A DNA stretch of 64,000 nucleotides from JBBRBB01 sp038206235 (GCA_038206235.1 JBBRBB010000010.1:1-64000); one strand, 5' to 3'; shown: positions 1-9,460, counted from the stretch's first letter. A program made the numbers and translations. The notes: a model not told the origin generated them from the sequence alone.

Positions 1-2892
1 GAACAACTCAATGCTTCCCGTTTTTATTCCGAAGCCATCGTTACCACCATGCGTGAACCGCTTGTGGTTCTTGACAAAGGATTGCGTGTAAAAACCGCCA
101 ACGCATCCTTCTACAAAAAATTTAATGTAGATGAAAAAGAAACCGAAAACAAATTATTTTACGAAATACAAAATCATCAGTTCGATGATACCTTGCTTCG
201 CTCATTGCTCGAAAAAATTCTTCCGCAAAAAAACCGCATAGAAGATTTTGAAATCAATCTCCGTTTGCCGGATAAGGGTGAGCGCATTATCCTGTTAAAT
301 GCACGGCAAATTGTAAATGAAAAAAAAGCAGAACAGTTGATACTTCTTGCAATGGAAGATATTACTGACAGGGTGCGTTCAGAAAAAATATTAAAAGAAA
401 GCGAAGCCCGTTCAAGAGCATTGGTTGAATCCAATGTAGTTGCCGTATGCTTCACACACATGGAAACCGCAACTATTTTTGAAGCCAATGATGCCTATCT
501 CAACATGCTTGGTTACACTCGACAAGACCTCAAAGAAGGTAAAATAAATTGGCTCAACTATACACCTCCTGAACATCATGTAAACGACCATGTGGCAATT
601 GAGAAAGCAAAAAGTATGAAAGTTTCTCCGCCTTACGAAAAAGAGATTATGCGCACCGATGGAAAAAGAATTTCCGTAATTAAAGCGAGGGCAGTCATTA
701 ACAAAGATGAAATAATGAGCGTGTTTGTTGACATTACCGAACGCAAATCAGCAGAACAAAAACTAAAAACATTTGCCGAAGAGTTAGCAGCAAAAAATAA
801 ATTAGTTGCAGAAAGCGAAGTTCGGTTTAAAGGAGAACGCCTTGTGCTTTACAATTCATTTATGAATGCCCCTGCAGCCATTGCAATTTTAAAAGGAGAC
901 ACCCACATTTTTGAATTTGCAAATACTGATTATGAAAAATTAGTTGGCAGAAAAATCACTCTCGGAAAAACCGCGAAGGAACTTATTCCTGAAGTAGAAC
1001 AGCAGGGCTTGTTGCAAATTCTTGATAATGCTTATGCAACAGGCGAGCCATTCATCGCCAATGAACTTCCTGTAGAGTTGATAAGAAAAGAAGATAGCAT
1101 TTTAGAAAAGCACTATCTTAATTTAGTTATTCAGCCCTTAAAAGATAATAAGGGAAATGTAGAAAGGTTATTGTCACATGTTATTGATGTTACTGAACAG
1201 GTTGAAGCCCGAAAACAAATTGAAGAAAGCGAAAAGCGTTTCAGTATGTTGGCTGACAGTATTCCAAATCTTGCATGGATGGCTTACGCAGATGGCAACA
1301 TATTTTGGTATAACAAAAAATGGTTTGAATATACAGGCACCACACTCACTGAAATGCAGGGATGGGGCTGGCAGTCGGTTCATGACCCCGAAGAACTTCC
1401 CAAAGTACTTATTAAATGGCGGAAATCTATAGAAACCGGACAGCCGTTTGAAATGGTATTTCCGATAAAAGGTGCAGATGGTAAGTTCCGTCAATTCCTC
1501 ACCCGCATTTTGCCGGTTTATGACAGCGAAAACAAAATTTACAGATGGTTTGGAACCAACACCGATATAGATGAAGAGAAAATGTTAACCGAAGAAAAAT
1601 TTCTTTTAGAGTTTGCAGAAGATTTTTCACATTATAAATCAGGCGCAGAATTTTTCGGTTCGCTTGTTACCTACATAGCAAACAAAACTGGGATAGATTA
1701 TGTATTCATTGGCGAGCTTACCGAAAAAGAAAAAAACACTTTTACGATTAAAACAATTGCTTTAACAGCAAAAGGAAAACTTGTTCCCAACATTGAATAC
1801 CCCTTGCCCGATGGACCTTGCGAGCAGGTAATACGCGGCACAGTTTATAGTTATCCCAATCAATGCAGAATTACTTTTCCGAAAAATCAGACACTTGTGC
1901 AGTTTAATGTAGATGGTTATGTAGGCTATCCTTTATTTGACAGCGATGGAAAACCGATTGGCTTAGTAGCCGTGATGCACGAAAAAGAAATTTCAAATCC
2001 CGAATATGTTGCAGCAATTTTAAAAATAGTTGCCAAGCGTGCAGAGTTTGAAATGGAACGGAATAAATTCAGCGAAACATTAAAAGCAACCAACACTACT
2101 TTAAAAACTACGGTTGAAGAATTAAAGCAAACCAACATGCAGCTTGACCAGTTTGCCCATGTAGCAAGCCACGATTTGCAAGAACCATTGAGAAAAATTA
2201 TCACCTTCTCCATGCGCCTGCAGGACAAGCACAAAGACGGATTACCCGCAGAAGTAAAAACCTATCTCAACAAAATTGAAGGCGCATCCGGTCGCATGAG
2301 GAAACTAATACAAGACCTGCTCAACTACTCACGGCTCATCAGCCACGAAAAATTATTTGCGCAAACAGATTTGAATGAAACGCTCAAAAATGTTTTAAAC
2401 GATTTTGAATTGCTCATCGAACAAAAAGAAGCTAAAATAAAAAGCGATACGCTCCCTGTAATAGAAGCAATCCCTTTGCAGATGAACCAGCTTTTTTACA
2501 ACCTCATCAGCAACGCACTTAAGTTTTTAAAAAACGATGTGCCGCCTGTTATCAGCATTACGTCACGCAAGCTTTCGGAGAAAGAAATAAAAAAACATCC
2601 TGCCCTCCATACCCCGCATTCACCCGGAAGCCCCGATAGAATGGCAGTCGAAGGGTCTTACATTGAAATAATTTTCAAAGACAACGGCATCGGGTTTGGG
2701 CAAGAGTTCGCTGAGAAAATATTTATTATTTTCCAGCGTCTCAATCAAAACTCCGAATATCAGGGTACGGGCATCGGCTTAGCCCTCGCCAAAAAAATTG
2801 CAGAGAACCATCACGGAGAAATTTTTGCAAAGGCAGAAATAAATGAAGGTGCAGCGTTTCATATTATTCTTCCCGTGCAGCAACCCATGTAA
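1..2892 (+). CDS. Multi-PAS/GAF sensor histidine kinase, 5' end outside the window
   Basis: The frame is open from base 1, so the gene starts upstream; the first ATG at 49 lies inside a PAS domain and is not the start. That partial PAS (IVTTMREPLVVLDKGLRVKT, then LLNAR and DITDR) is the type that follows CheR or CheB-CheR modules, so the missing part is probably chemotaxis-like (inference). Then, numbering from the ATG at 49, come PAS domains near residues 118-232, 262-385 and 393-512, a GAF domain at 520-668, a HisKA dimerisation helix with phospho-acceptor His708 (VASHDLQEPL), and an HATPase domain with N box (NLISNALKF), G1 (DNGIGFG) and G2 (GTGIGLAL). No receiver domain follows. No membrane segment is visible in this part, so a cytoplasmic sensor is likely. 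Stop TAA at 2890-2892. Confidence 0.9.
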   Translation, partial: EQLNASRFYSEAIVTTMREPLVVLDKGLRVKTANASFYKKFNVDEKETENKLFYEIQNHQFDDTLLRSLLEKILPQKNRIEDFEINLRLPDKGERIILLNARQIVNEKKAEQLILLAMEDITDRVRSEKILKESEARSRALVESNVVAVCFTHMETATIFEANDAYLNMLGYTRQDLKEGKINWLNYTPPEHHVNDHVAIEKAKSMKVSPPYEKEIMRTDGKRISVIKARAVINKDEIMSVFVDITERKSAEQKLKTFAEELAAKNKLVAESEVRFKGERLVLYNSFMNAPAAIAILKGDTHIFEFANTDYEKLVGRKITLGKTAKELIPEVEQQGLLQILDNAYATGEPFIANELPVELIRKEDSILEKHYLNLVIQPLKDNKGNVERLLSHVIDVTEQVEARKQIEESEKRFSMLADSIPNLAWMAYADGNIFWYNKKWFEYTGTTLTEMQGWGWQSVHDPEELPKVLIKWRKSIETGQPFEMVFPIKGADGKFRQFLTRILPVYDSENKIYRWFGTNTDIDEEKMLTEEKFLLEFAEDFSHYKSGAEFFGSLVTYIANKTGIDYVFIGELTEKEKNTFTIKTIALTAKGKLVPNIEYPLPDGPCEQVIRGTVYSYPNQCRITFPKNQTLVQFNVDGYVGYPLFDSDGKPIGLVAVMHEKEISNPEYVAAILKIVAKRAEFEMERNKFSETLKATNTTLKTTVEELKQTNMQLDQFAHVASHDLQEPLRKIITFSMRLQDKHKDGLPAEVKTYLNKIEGASGRMRKLIQDLLNYSRLISHEKLFAQTDLNETLKNVLNDFELLIEQKEAKIKSDTLPVIEAIPLQMNQLFYNLISNALKFLKNDVPPVISITSRKLSEKEIKKHPALHTPHSPGSPDRMAVEGSYIEIIFKDNGIGFGQEFAEKIFIIFQRLNQNSEYQGTGIGLALAKKIAENHHGEIFAKAEINEGAAFHIILPVQQPM

Positions 2893-3013
2893 ACAGAAGC
2901 ATCAAAAAAATAAGAAGGTAAGTTCGGGGGGCATAAGGCCTAAAGCCGGTCACAATAGTTATCGGAATAAATAAACTATTCTCAACAATTAAATTCGTGC
3001 ATAAATTTAATTT

Positions 3014-3889
3014 ATGATAAAACTTTCCTCGCCCATTGCAGGCTGTATGCGCTGGGGAAAATGGGGCGCTGCATTTACAACAGATGAATACAGATTGATG
3101 ATTGATAAATGCATGGAATATGGCATTACCGGCTTTGACCATGCAGATATTTATGGCGACTATACAACCGAAGCAGAATTTGGTGAGGCATTGAGAGAGA
3201 TTGCATCATCGCGTTCACAGGTGCAGCTTATTACAAAATGCGGTATCCAAATGCTGGCAGCAAACAGGCCGCATCATCAAATAAAATCGTACAACACAAG
3301 CAGGGAGAATATTTTGCAATCTGTTGAGCAATCACTTAAAAATTTTCATACCGATTATATTGATGTATTACTCATTCATCGTCCTGATCCATTATTGCAG
3401 CCGCAGGAAGTTGCAGAAGTGGTGCAGCAATTAAAAAAGAGCGGGAAAATTTTGCATTTCGGTGTATCGAACTTTTTACCGCATCAAACAGATACGCTGA
3501 AAAAATATGTGGAGATAGAATTTAACCAGCTTGAAATATCTATTCTTCATTTGCCTCCCTTTGGCAATGGTGTGTTAGATTATTGTTTGCTGCATAATAT
3601 TGTTGTGATGGCATGGGCGCCGCTGGGCGGCGGCACATTTACAGATGACAGCCATCCGCGTTACCGCAGCATTGTTGCTGTGGCGGGGATGCTGGCAGAA
3701 AAATATGACACAGGAATTAATCAAATACTGGTTGCGTTTTTACTGACACATCCTTCTAAAATTATTCCTGTGTTGGGAACTACAAAAGTTGAACGTCTTT
3801 TGCAGGCTAAAGAAGCGAATGAAATTAAGCTTGAAAGAGAAGAGTGGTTTAAATTATATACGGCTTCAACGGGAGAAGATGTGGAGTGA
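3014..3889 (+). CDS. Aldo/keto reductase (YdhF-like)
   Basis: The 291-residue protein is a single-domain NAD(P)H-dependent aldo/keto reductase, a TIM barrel that reduces aldehydes or ketones. The catalytic tetrad is visible: Asp42 and Tyr47 in FDHADIYGDY, Lys in LITKCG and His in LLIHRPD. The C-terminal cofactor region (IIPVLGTTKVERL) matches the family's NAD(P)-binding loop. The length is typical. Its substrate cannot be told from sequence. It stands alone, 121 bp after the kinase, and ends 15 bp before the convergent toxin gene. Confidence 0.9.
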   Translation: MIKLSSPIAGCMRWGKWGAAFTTDEYRLMIDKCMEYGITGFDHADIYGDYTTEAEFGEALREIASSRSQVQLITKCGIQMLAANRPHHQIKSYNTSRENILQSVEQSLKNFHTDYIDVLLIHRPDPLLQPQEVAEVVQQLKKSGKILHFGVSNFLPHQTDTLKKYVEIEFNQLEISILHLPPFGNGVLDYCLLHNIVVMAWAPLGGGTFTDDSHPRYRSIVAVAGMLAEKYDTGINQILVAFLLTHPSKIIPVLGTTKVERLLQAKEANEIKLEREEWFKLYTASTGEDVE

Positions 3890-3904
3890 GGCAGAACTGA
3901 ATTG

Positions 3905-4165
3905 TTAATCATAATGACCATGAACACGTGCTACTTTAATTTCATCGGAATGAACAGAGTAAATTAATCTATGCTCATCAGAAATGCGGGGTGACCAATA
4001 TCCTTTATATTGATATTTTAATGCTTCCGGCTTCCCAAGACCTTCGAAAGGATGTTTGTGAATATCTCTAATCAGTCCAAAAAACTTTCTAACAAGTTTG
4101 GGTTCATTTTTAGACCCTGCAGTTGGATCGTCAACCACAGAATTGTCTAAAATTGTTTTTCTCAT
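3905..4165 (-). CDS. YoeB/Txe-family mRNA interferase toxin
   Basis: The 86-residue protein matches YoeB through its core: HPFEGLGKPEALKYQYKGYW followed by SPRISDEHRLIYSV and a C-terminal H-x-H-Y. YoeB toxins are RelE-fold ribosome-dependent mRNA endonucleases; the catalytic Glu (in GKPEALK), Arg (EHRL) and terminal His-Tyr are present. It follows the putative antitoxin with a 4-bp ATGA overlap (4162-4165), the usual arrangement for translational coupling. The C terminus reads HGHYD rather than the common CRYHY ending, a small deviation that leaves the key residues in place. Confidence 0.88.
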   Translation of the reverse strand: MRKTILDNSVVDDPTAGSKNEPKLVRKFFGLIRDIHKHPFEGLGKPEALKYQYKGYWSPRISDEHRLIYSVHSDEIKVARVHGHYD

Positions 4166-4425
4166 GGTTCATTTAATAAATGCATGGAAAAATCTTCAAA
4201 CTCTTCTGTAGTAAAATGTGCTTCTTCACCTTTGTCAAGATTAGAGATTGCTTTATCTAAGCGGGCAAAATACTCTTCACGTGTTTCTTGACGCAAAACA
4301 CCTTTTGATTCTTCATTAATGGAAATTATTATTTCTAAGTTTTTCTTAGAATTTACAATAGATTGTATCTTATTAAAAAGACTTTCGTCAAATTCATTTG
4401 AGTTAACTATAAAAACAGCTTCCAT
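4162..4425 (-). CDS. Putative antitoxin of the YoeB-type pair (non-YefM-like)
   Basis: An 87-residue acidic protein directly upstream of the toxin, sharing the ATGA overlap. The antitoxin role rests on position and size. It does not show the usual Phd/YefM N-terminal fold signature; the N terminus (MEAVFIVNSNEFDESLFNKI) looks like a small alpha/beta domain, and the second half (REEYFARLDKAISNLDKGEE, then HFTTEEFEDF) looks like the flexible acidic, toxin-wrapping tail of many antitoxins. I do not recognise the family. Autoregulation would be expected by analogy, but no operator was identified. Confidence 0.65.
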   Translation of the reverse strand: MEAVFIVNSNEFDESLFNKIQSIVNSKKNLEIIISINEESKGVLRQETREEYFARLDKAISNLDKGEEAHFTTEEFEDFSMHLLNEP

Positions 4426-4502
4426 AAAAATATTTTCTCCAAAAATTAAATTATTCTATGAAGAATATCATAAATGCCATAGTGATTTATAAAAACAGTT
4501 AC

Positions 4503-5687
4503 TTAATTACTTTGCTGAATATATTTTACAATTGCATTTCTGTTTACGAGCCACAACACAATCAGCATAAGCAAAGCAGCAGCAATAGTGTACAAAGAAA
4601 TAAACGTATTTACATACATATTCTGAGCCTGTAAAAATCGCTTGCTTAAAAATTGCAGCACAGCAATAATTGCAATTACAATTATGATGATGATAATGTT
4701 GGGAGGAAAAAATCGCTTCATTAAAAACTGCTGTAACTGTTTTGGGGCGGCCCCTAAAATGATTAACAAAGAAATTTCTTCCTTGCAGGATGCAATGGTT
4801 AGTTGAATAAATAATGAAAATATAAGCAATGCAAACAAAAGCATAACAGCGCCTGTGAGCCACGAAATATTTACAACTGTATCAACCACTTTGCGGTATT
4901 TGCTGAAGCGTGTTTTATCGGCGCTGGTTGAAAGCCCGTGCTTGTTTAAATAATCAGTCAACGCGGGGTCGCCTGCATCTTTTGTTTTAATTACAATCCT
5001 TGATGGCTTTGCACTTTGTGAAGTTCCAAACTTGCTGTTTGCCCAGTCCATAAAGGTTTGCGGCACAAGCACAGAAGATATTCTGTCGCTGAAGCCAACA
5101 ACCTTTCCATAATAGTTTACCACACCTTGCGGAGTAGTTATATCAATTTGTATGGGAATATTTTTTACAAGCTCCTGTGATAATTGCGGTAAATTTTGTG
5201 ATGTTGCAAAACCAAAATTATACATGTCGAGAAACATGTTGGGAATAATCATGGGTATGAAGGCAGAATTCTCATTCCACTTCCATTCTTCTGTTTGCAC
5301 ATCAATAAATTCATCGGGCACGCTTTCAAAAAATAAATCGGTATAAAAAGGAAGCCGGTTGCTTATGCTTTGCGCTGCAACTTTAAAGCGGCTGGGAGTA
5401 AGCATTCCAATTTCTTCTACAAAAGGTTGTTTTTTTAAATCGGTAATTTCTGCATCAGTTAAAGTAGTTGCTCCAATTGTTTTTTCATTTACTTCTTTAT
5501 TGAGCACAAGAAAGTTGGCGAGGCTGTCCTGGTTGCTTTTGCCATGCAGCAGTTTGTTATAATTAGCCTGTATTTGTACGGCTGCAAAAATAAGAAGTAG
5601 TGCAATGGAAAGCCCGGCAGTAGCCATTACATAACGGCTGCCGCCGGAAGCATATTTAATTAGTTTATTTAAAAGTTGATCAAGCAT
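4503..5687 (-). CDS. FtsX/MacB-type ABC transporter permease
   Basis: The 394-residue membrane protein has one N-terminal transmembrane helix (about 22-42), a long extracytoplasmic domain (about 45-270) and three C-terminal helices (about 275-300, 330-350, 365-385), the layout of FtsX-like permeases that work as mechanotransmission pumps or lipoprotein/peptide exporters rather than channels. The cytoplasmic loop CKEEISLLIILGAAPKQL matches the FtsX motif that contacts the ATPase. It is the last gene of a three-gene minus-strand operon with the ATPase at 6391-7038; a macrodomain gene lies between. The substrate is unknown. A poly-Ile stretch near residue 335 (PPNIIIIIIVIAIIAVL) is unusually monotonous. 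Confidence 0.8.
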   Translation of the reverse strand: MLDQLLNKLIKYASGGSRYVMATAGLSIALLLIFAAVQIQANYNKLLHGKSNQDSLANFLVLNKEVNEKTIGATTLTDAEITDLKKQPFVEEIGMLTPSRFKVAAQSISNRLPFYTDLFFESVPDEFIDVQTEEWKWNENSAFIPMIIPNMFLDMYNFGFATSQNLPQLSQELVKNIPIQIDITTPQGVVNYYGKVVGFSDRISSVLVPQTFMDWANSKFGTSQSAKPSRIVIKTKDAGDPALTDYLNKHGLSTSADKTRFSKYRKVVDTVVNISWLTGAVMLLFALLIFSLFIQLTIASCKEEISLLIILGAAPKQLQQFLMKRFFPPNIIIIIIVIAIIAVLQFLSKRFLQAQNMYVNTFISLYTIAAALLMLIVLWLVNRNAIVKYIQQSN

Positions 5688-5692
5688 TTTTT

Positions 5693-5870
5693 TCGTTTCT
5701 CGTTTCTGGTTTCTCGTTTCTCGTTCACTTGTGCAGAATTCAAATTTTTATTCTTTCTTTCTGATTTCCGATTTCGTTTCTCGTTTTTTGTTATTAACTC
5801 CTGCTTCCTGCTTCCTGCTTCCTGCTCCCTACTCCCTACTACCTACTACCTACTACCTTCTACCGACTAC
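5693..5870. repeat. Heptamer tandem arrays between permease and macrodomain genes
   Basis: Two low-complexity blocks. At 5693-5725 a GTTTCTC unit is repeated with small changes. At 5799-5870 CTGCTTC units grade into CTCCCTA and then CTACTAC units. All have a 7-bp period. The second block runs into the stop codon of the macrodomain gene (TAG on the minus strand at 5867-5869), so that gene's 3' end lies in the array. The spacer is otherwise pyrimidine-rich on the plus strand with no credible gene. Confidence 0.85.
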
Positions 5871-6385
5871 TGTGAAAGTATGGATTGATAAATCTTATAA
5901 TTCTCATCATCATAACAAACAAAATAAATTTCTTCCACTGCATTGCTCGCTTCAATAAATTCTTTTACTGTATCAATTGCTATTTGTGCTGCTTTCTGTT
6001 TTGGAAAATGATAAACGCCGGTACTGATATTGGGAAATGCAATGCTTTTGATGTGATGCTCAACTGCTAATTGCAAACTATTTTTATAAGCATTTGCAAG
6101 CAGTTGGTCTTCATTGTTATTTCCGCCATTCCACACAGGACCTACAGTATGTATTACATATTTTGCAGGCAAATTGCCGCCGGTTGTTATTACGGCTTCG
6201 CCGGTTTTGCATCCGCCCTGTTTATTTCTTATGGCAACACATTCTTCTAAAATTTTTTTTCCGCCTGCCCGGTGGATAGCGCCATCAACACCACCACCAC
6301 CAAGCAGAGAACTATTAGCAGCATTTACAATTGCATCAACCTGCAGTTTGGCAATATCGGCTTGTAAGAATTTTATTGAGGACAT
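5867..6385 (-). CDS. Macrodomain protein, probable O-acetyl-ADP-ribose deacetylase
   Basis: The 172-residue single macrodomain is of the MacroD/YmdB class, which binds ADP-ribose and removes O-acetyl or ADP-ribosyl groups. Visible motifs are DAIVNAANSSLLGGGGVDGA (residues 17-36, with the catalytic-loop Asn/Asp region), AIHRAGG and the second phosphate loop FPNISTGVYHFP. The length fits the family. It sits between the ATPase gene (5-bp gap) and the permease gene of an FtsX-type ABC transporter, all on the minus strand. The stop codon is inside a heptamer array. Confidence 0.9.
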   Translation of the reverse strand: MSSIKFLQADIAKLQVDAIVNAANSSLLGGGGVDGAIHRAGGKKILEECVAIRNKQGGCKTGEAVITTGGNLPAKYVIHTVGPVWNGGNNNEDQLLANAYKNSLQLAVEHHIKSIAFPNISTGVYHFPKQKAAQIAIDTVKEFIEASNAVEEIYFVCYDDENYKIYQSILSQ

Positions 6386-6390
6386 AATAT

Positions 6391-7038
6391 TTACAATTTC
6401 AAAACCTTTGTATAATTAAAATGCTCATCATCTTCGAGGTCAGTTAAAATAAATCCCGCATTTCTTTTTTTGCATTCTTCTTCAATTAAAGCTGATGCTT
6501 TTGAAATATTATCATTATCCAAATGACTAAATGGCTCGTCCATCATGAGCCAGTTAAAGGGTTGCATCAATGCACGGGCAATGGCAATTCTTTGCTGCTC
6601 ACCATAACTGCACATACTTGCTCTTTGCTTCAGAATGTGTGTAATACCAAGCCTTTCGGCCATTGCATCAATCATTTCCTTTTCATAAAATGGTTTTTGA
6701 AGAACTCGTTTAAGCTCTATGTTTTCTCTTGCAGTAAGATTGGGAAATAAACGTAAATCCTGAAAGATGATGCTAATCTTTTGCTGACGTGCCTGCGCTA
6801 ATTCATCGGCTTGAATATTGATAATATTTTTTTCATTCCACAACACCAATCCTTCATAATCGTTGCGCAGCTTATAAATTATATAAACTAAAGTGGTTTT
6901 ACCGGTGCCGCTTGGCGCTTTTATTTTTATGTATTCGCCTGGCAAAAATTGTAATTGTTTATTCCATACATCGGAATCAATTTTTTCTAATTTATCTTTT
7001 AATGGAATGGGAACAATTTGCCTAAGCTCAATTTGCAT
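6391..7038 (-). CDS. ABC transporter ATP-binding protein (LolD/FtsE-like)
   Basis: The 215-residue ATPase has Walker A APSGTGKTT (residues 41-49), Q-loop IIFQDLRLFPNLT, signature SYGEQQRIAIARAL (CSYGEQQ instead of LSGGQ), Walker B WLMMDEPFSHLD, and a D-loop. The H-loop His is not obvious: the segment after Walker B reads AGFILTDLEDDEHF, where most ATPases have T-H-D, so the switch histidine may be missing. It probably powers the FtsX permease downstream. A heptamer array occupies the region just upstream of the start. Confidence 0.85.
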   Translation of the reverse strand: MQIELRQIVPIPLKDKLEKIDSDVWNKQLQFLPGEYIKIKAPSGTGKTTLVYIIYKLRNDYEGLVLWNEKNIINIQADELAQARQQKISIIFQDLRLFPNLTARENIELKRVLQKPFYEKEMIDAMAERLGITHILKQRASMCSYGEQQRIAIARALMQPFNWLMMDEPFSHLDNDNISKASALIEEECKKRNAGFILTDLEDDEHFNYTKVLKL

Positions 7039-7041
7039 ACA

Positions 7042-7108
7042 AAGTCATTCAGTCATTAATAGTCATTGAAGTCATTAGTCATTAGTCATTAAAGTCATTG
7101 AGTCAATG
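7042..7108. repeat. AGTCATT heptamer array upstream of the ABC ATPase gene
   Basis: About nine imperfect copies of AGTCATT or AGTCATTNA lie immediately upstream of the ATPase start codon (7036-7038), where its leader or promoter should be. The reverse complement (AATGACTTTAATGACT) is the same family as the repeat that surrounds the tsaD start near 40.4 kb. Confidence 0.85.
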
Positions 7109-7136
7109 TAAATAACAAATAAAACAATCAATAAAA

Positions 7137-8825
7137 TTATTGAAGAGAATCAGGCAGTTTCATTCTTAATGAATCAGGATTTATTCCTTCATACTTCATG
7201 CGATTCATATTCATCCTCGGCTTGTTTTCTTTGGCCATTATGCTGAAAAAATTCATCAGGCTAACAAGGCTGTTCTCTTTATCATTCATTGTTCTAAATT
7301 CTATTTCACTCTTAACCTGTTTGCCATTATAACCGTTTGAAGCAGCTATCACATCTTTGAATACAGCTTTTGCAATATTCAGTGAACGTTCATTTGCCGT
7401 ATCAACCTGTATGGATTGAAGCATTGCGTTTATATCAGCATAAAAAATAATTTTTTTGCCTTTTAATTTATCTTTTATATCAGCAGGAATTGCAGCATTT
7501 CCTTTGCCCGATTTGTATTGTTGCAAAAGAGAATCATTTGATGCAACTAAAATATTTTTGTCGTTTACTTCCATTGCAAAATCCTTCATACCCATTTTGG
7601 CGGGAACATATTGGTCTCCCTGCTTTACAATAAATCCTTTTGCTGCAAGGCTTGCAACAATTTTATCGTAAGCAGCTTTGTCGCCAACTTTTGCATTGAA
7701 GAGAACTTTAATTGCAGGTTTTGTTTTTATCATCACTCCGCTGCCAATGCTTTCTTCGTTTGATGTTGTTACTCTAAAATCAGAAAACACGATAGCAAAA
7801 TCTCCTTTAAAGGCTTTTGCAACATCATCGAGAGTAAATCCCATTTCTTTCATGTATTGGCCGGAAAGCATATCAAAGCCGGAATATTTTATTATTTCAA
7901 TCAGCAGTTGCGGATTAAAAGAAAGAGATAGAAAACCATTTACAGGATAGGGATATTGCTCAATCATATTTACATCAGCATCAGGTCCCGGATATTTTTT
8001 CAGCATATCACTAAGCGTTTTGTTGACATAAGTTTCAGATTCAGCAACTACTTTTCCGTTTTCAAAATTTACAGTGCCGGCAGTATAAGAATCACGCAAC
8101 AGGTCTCCGAATTTTGTAATGCCCAGAAAAGCAAGCGAGCTAAGGCTTGCGGAAGAATTTGTCCAGTAAATCATATCTGATTTTTTTGCCATCAAATCTC
8201 TAAACTCGCCGATTGATGCAATGCTTTCAGATTCTTTTTGATTAAACAAAGCAGTAAGCTGCAATTGCGAAAGTGTACCCTCACCCGAACTGTACGTGCC
8301 CGGTGCAGCATTGCCGCCCGTAACTACAGAAATAATTACGGCATCTTTATTCCAGCCTGCAACGGCATCATCACCCAGTGCCATATAAGAATAATTGCCT
8401 GATTTTTTTACCTCTTTTTCCGGTTTCTTCTTTTTAAGATACGCCTCAAATTTTGCTGCATCTTGTAAGCTTGCGATTACTGCAAATGAATTTGTGCTGC
8501 CTTTTTGAATGGAACCTGCAGACTTTGAAAAAAAGAAAATGGCTGCATCAGTATCAACTCCGGAATTTTGAAAATCCTGCCAATCATTTTTTTCATTCTT
8601 CATTACAGATTCGCTATTGCTTGTAATAAAAGAGCTTGCCAGCGAATCCCAATCAATATTTGCCCCACCTGTTTTTTCTTTTACACTTTTTGGATAAATA
8701 CCCGCGACGATAAGAGCGTCTTTTGGAATGTAAATAACTTGTTTGGGAATTGTTTTTTTACAGGATGCAAACAAAACAAGCGTAGCAATGCAAGGGAGAA
8801 ATAATTTTCTTTTCATAAAATTCAT
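7137..8825 (-). CDS. DUF4836-family lipoprotein
   Basis: The 562-residue protein begins with a lipoprotein signal peptide; the Met at residue 4 (MKRKLFLPCIATLVLFASC) gives a cleaner signal and may be the true start (8816). The lipobox is LFASC. The mature N terminus KKTIPKQVIYIPKDALIVAG and later repeats of similar folds match the Bacteroidetes DUF4836 family, whose function is unknown. It is expected to be anchored to the outer membrane or exported to the surface. It is monocistronic and divergent from 9011. Confidence 0.75.
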   Translation of the reverse strand: MNFMKRKLFLPCIATLVLFASCKKTIPKQVIYIPKDALIVAGIYPKSVKEKTGGANIDWDSLASSFITSNSESVMKNEKNDWQDFQNSGVDTDAAIFFFSKSAGSIQKGSTNSFAVIASLQDAAKFEAYLKKKKPEKEVKKSGNYSYMALGDDAVAGWNKDAVIISVVTGGNAAPGTYSSGEGTLSQLQLTALFNQKESESIASIGEFRDLMAKKSDMIYWTNSSASLSSLAFLGITKFGDLLRDSYTAGTVNFENGKVVAESETYVNKTLSDMLKKYPGPDADVNMIEQYPYPVNGFLSLSFNPQLLIEIIKYSGFDMLSGQYMKEMGFTLDDVAKAFKGDFAIVFSDFRVTTSNEESIGSGVMIKTKPAIKVLFNAKVGDKAAYDKIVASLAAKGFIVKQGDQYVPAKMGMKDFAMEVNDKNILVASNDSLLQQYKSGKGNAAIPADIKDKLKGKKIIFYADINAMLQSIQVDTANERSLNIAKAVFKDVIAASNGYNGKQVKSEIEFRTMNDKENSLVSLMNFFSIMAKENKPRMNMNRMKYEGINPDSLRMKLPDSLQ

Positions 8826-9010
8826 ATTAGTAAAACCATTAAACTTATAGTGTTTTTGAAGCAGGCAATATTACTACTATTTGGGTTAATGTTGCAGCAC
8901 ACTTTCTAATTCCATTCTCTGTTATCATACGAAAAATATCCGGGTATAAACATGTTACTAAAAATAATTCTGCCTTCTATTTCTATACCTTTGACCGGCT
9001 AACAATTCTT

Positions 9011-9430
9011 ATGAAAATTTTCAACCTTTTTTTCTGTATAATCTTTGCTGTATTTGCTGCATTGCAATACAATGACTCTGCCTTTTATGTTTGGATGCCC
9101 ATTTATCTATATGCTGCAGTTCTGTGCTGGCTTACATCGAATCATAAATATTATCCCAATGCGTATTTCATCGGCATTTTAATTTATGTTGTTTATGCTT
9201 CGTATAATTTTTTTGATAAAGACGGTGTAATGGACTGGATGCAAAAACACAATGCAGAAAATATTGTAAGCGACATGCAGGCGCAAAAACCCTGGATAGA
9301 AGAAACAAGAGATTTTTTCGGCCTTGTTATTTTAATTGTTGTGCTGCTTATTGATTATATCTATTCCAAAAGAAGAATCAGGCACAGGATGAGGCCACAC
9401 ACACATCACCAATTGAAAAGTGAAACATAG
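9011..9430 (+). CDS. TMEM220-family small membrane protein
   Basis: The 139-residue protein has four predicted transmembrane helices (about 3-18, 27-43, 52-68, 100-118). The motifs LQYNDSAFYVWMPIYLYAA and WIEETRDFFGLVI match the TMEM220 family, found in bacteria and animals, of unknown function. The tail is basic and His-rich (RRIRHRMRPHTHHQ). It is transcribed divergently from the DUF4836 gene across a 185-bp spacer in which no promoter was recognised. Confidence 0.75.
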   Translation: MKIFNLFFCIIFAVFAALQYNDSAFYVWMPIYLYAAVLCWLTSNHKYYPNAYFIGILIYVVYASYNFFDKDGVMDWMQKHNAENIVSDMQAQKPWIEETRDFFGLVILIVVLLIDYIYSKRRIRHRMRPHTHHQLKSET

Positions 9431-9460
9431 CCTTTATTAAACCACCATTGCATTTGTAAA

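Noticed and set aside
5676..5958. Plus-strand Phe/Leu/Ser-rich open frames
   Set aside because: They translate the pyrimidine-rich heptamer arrays and the antisense of the macrodomain gene; no start context or protein-like composition.
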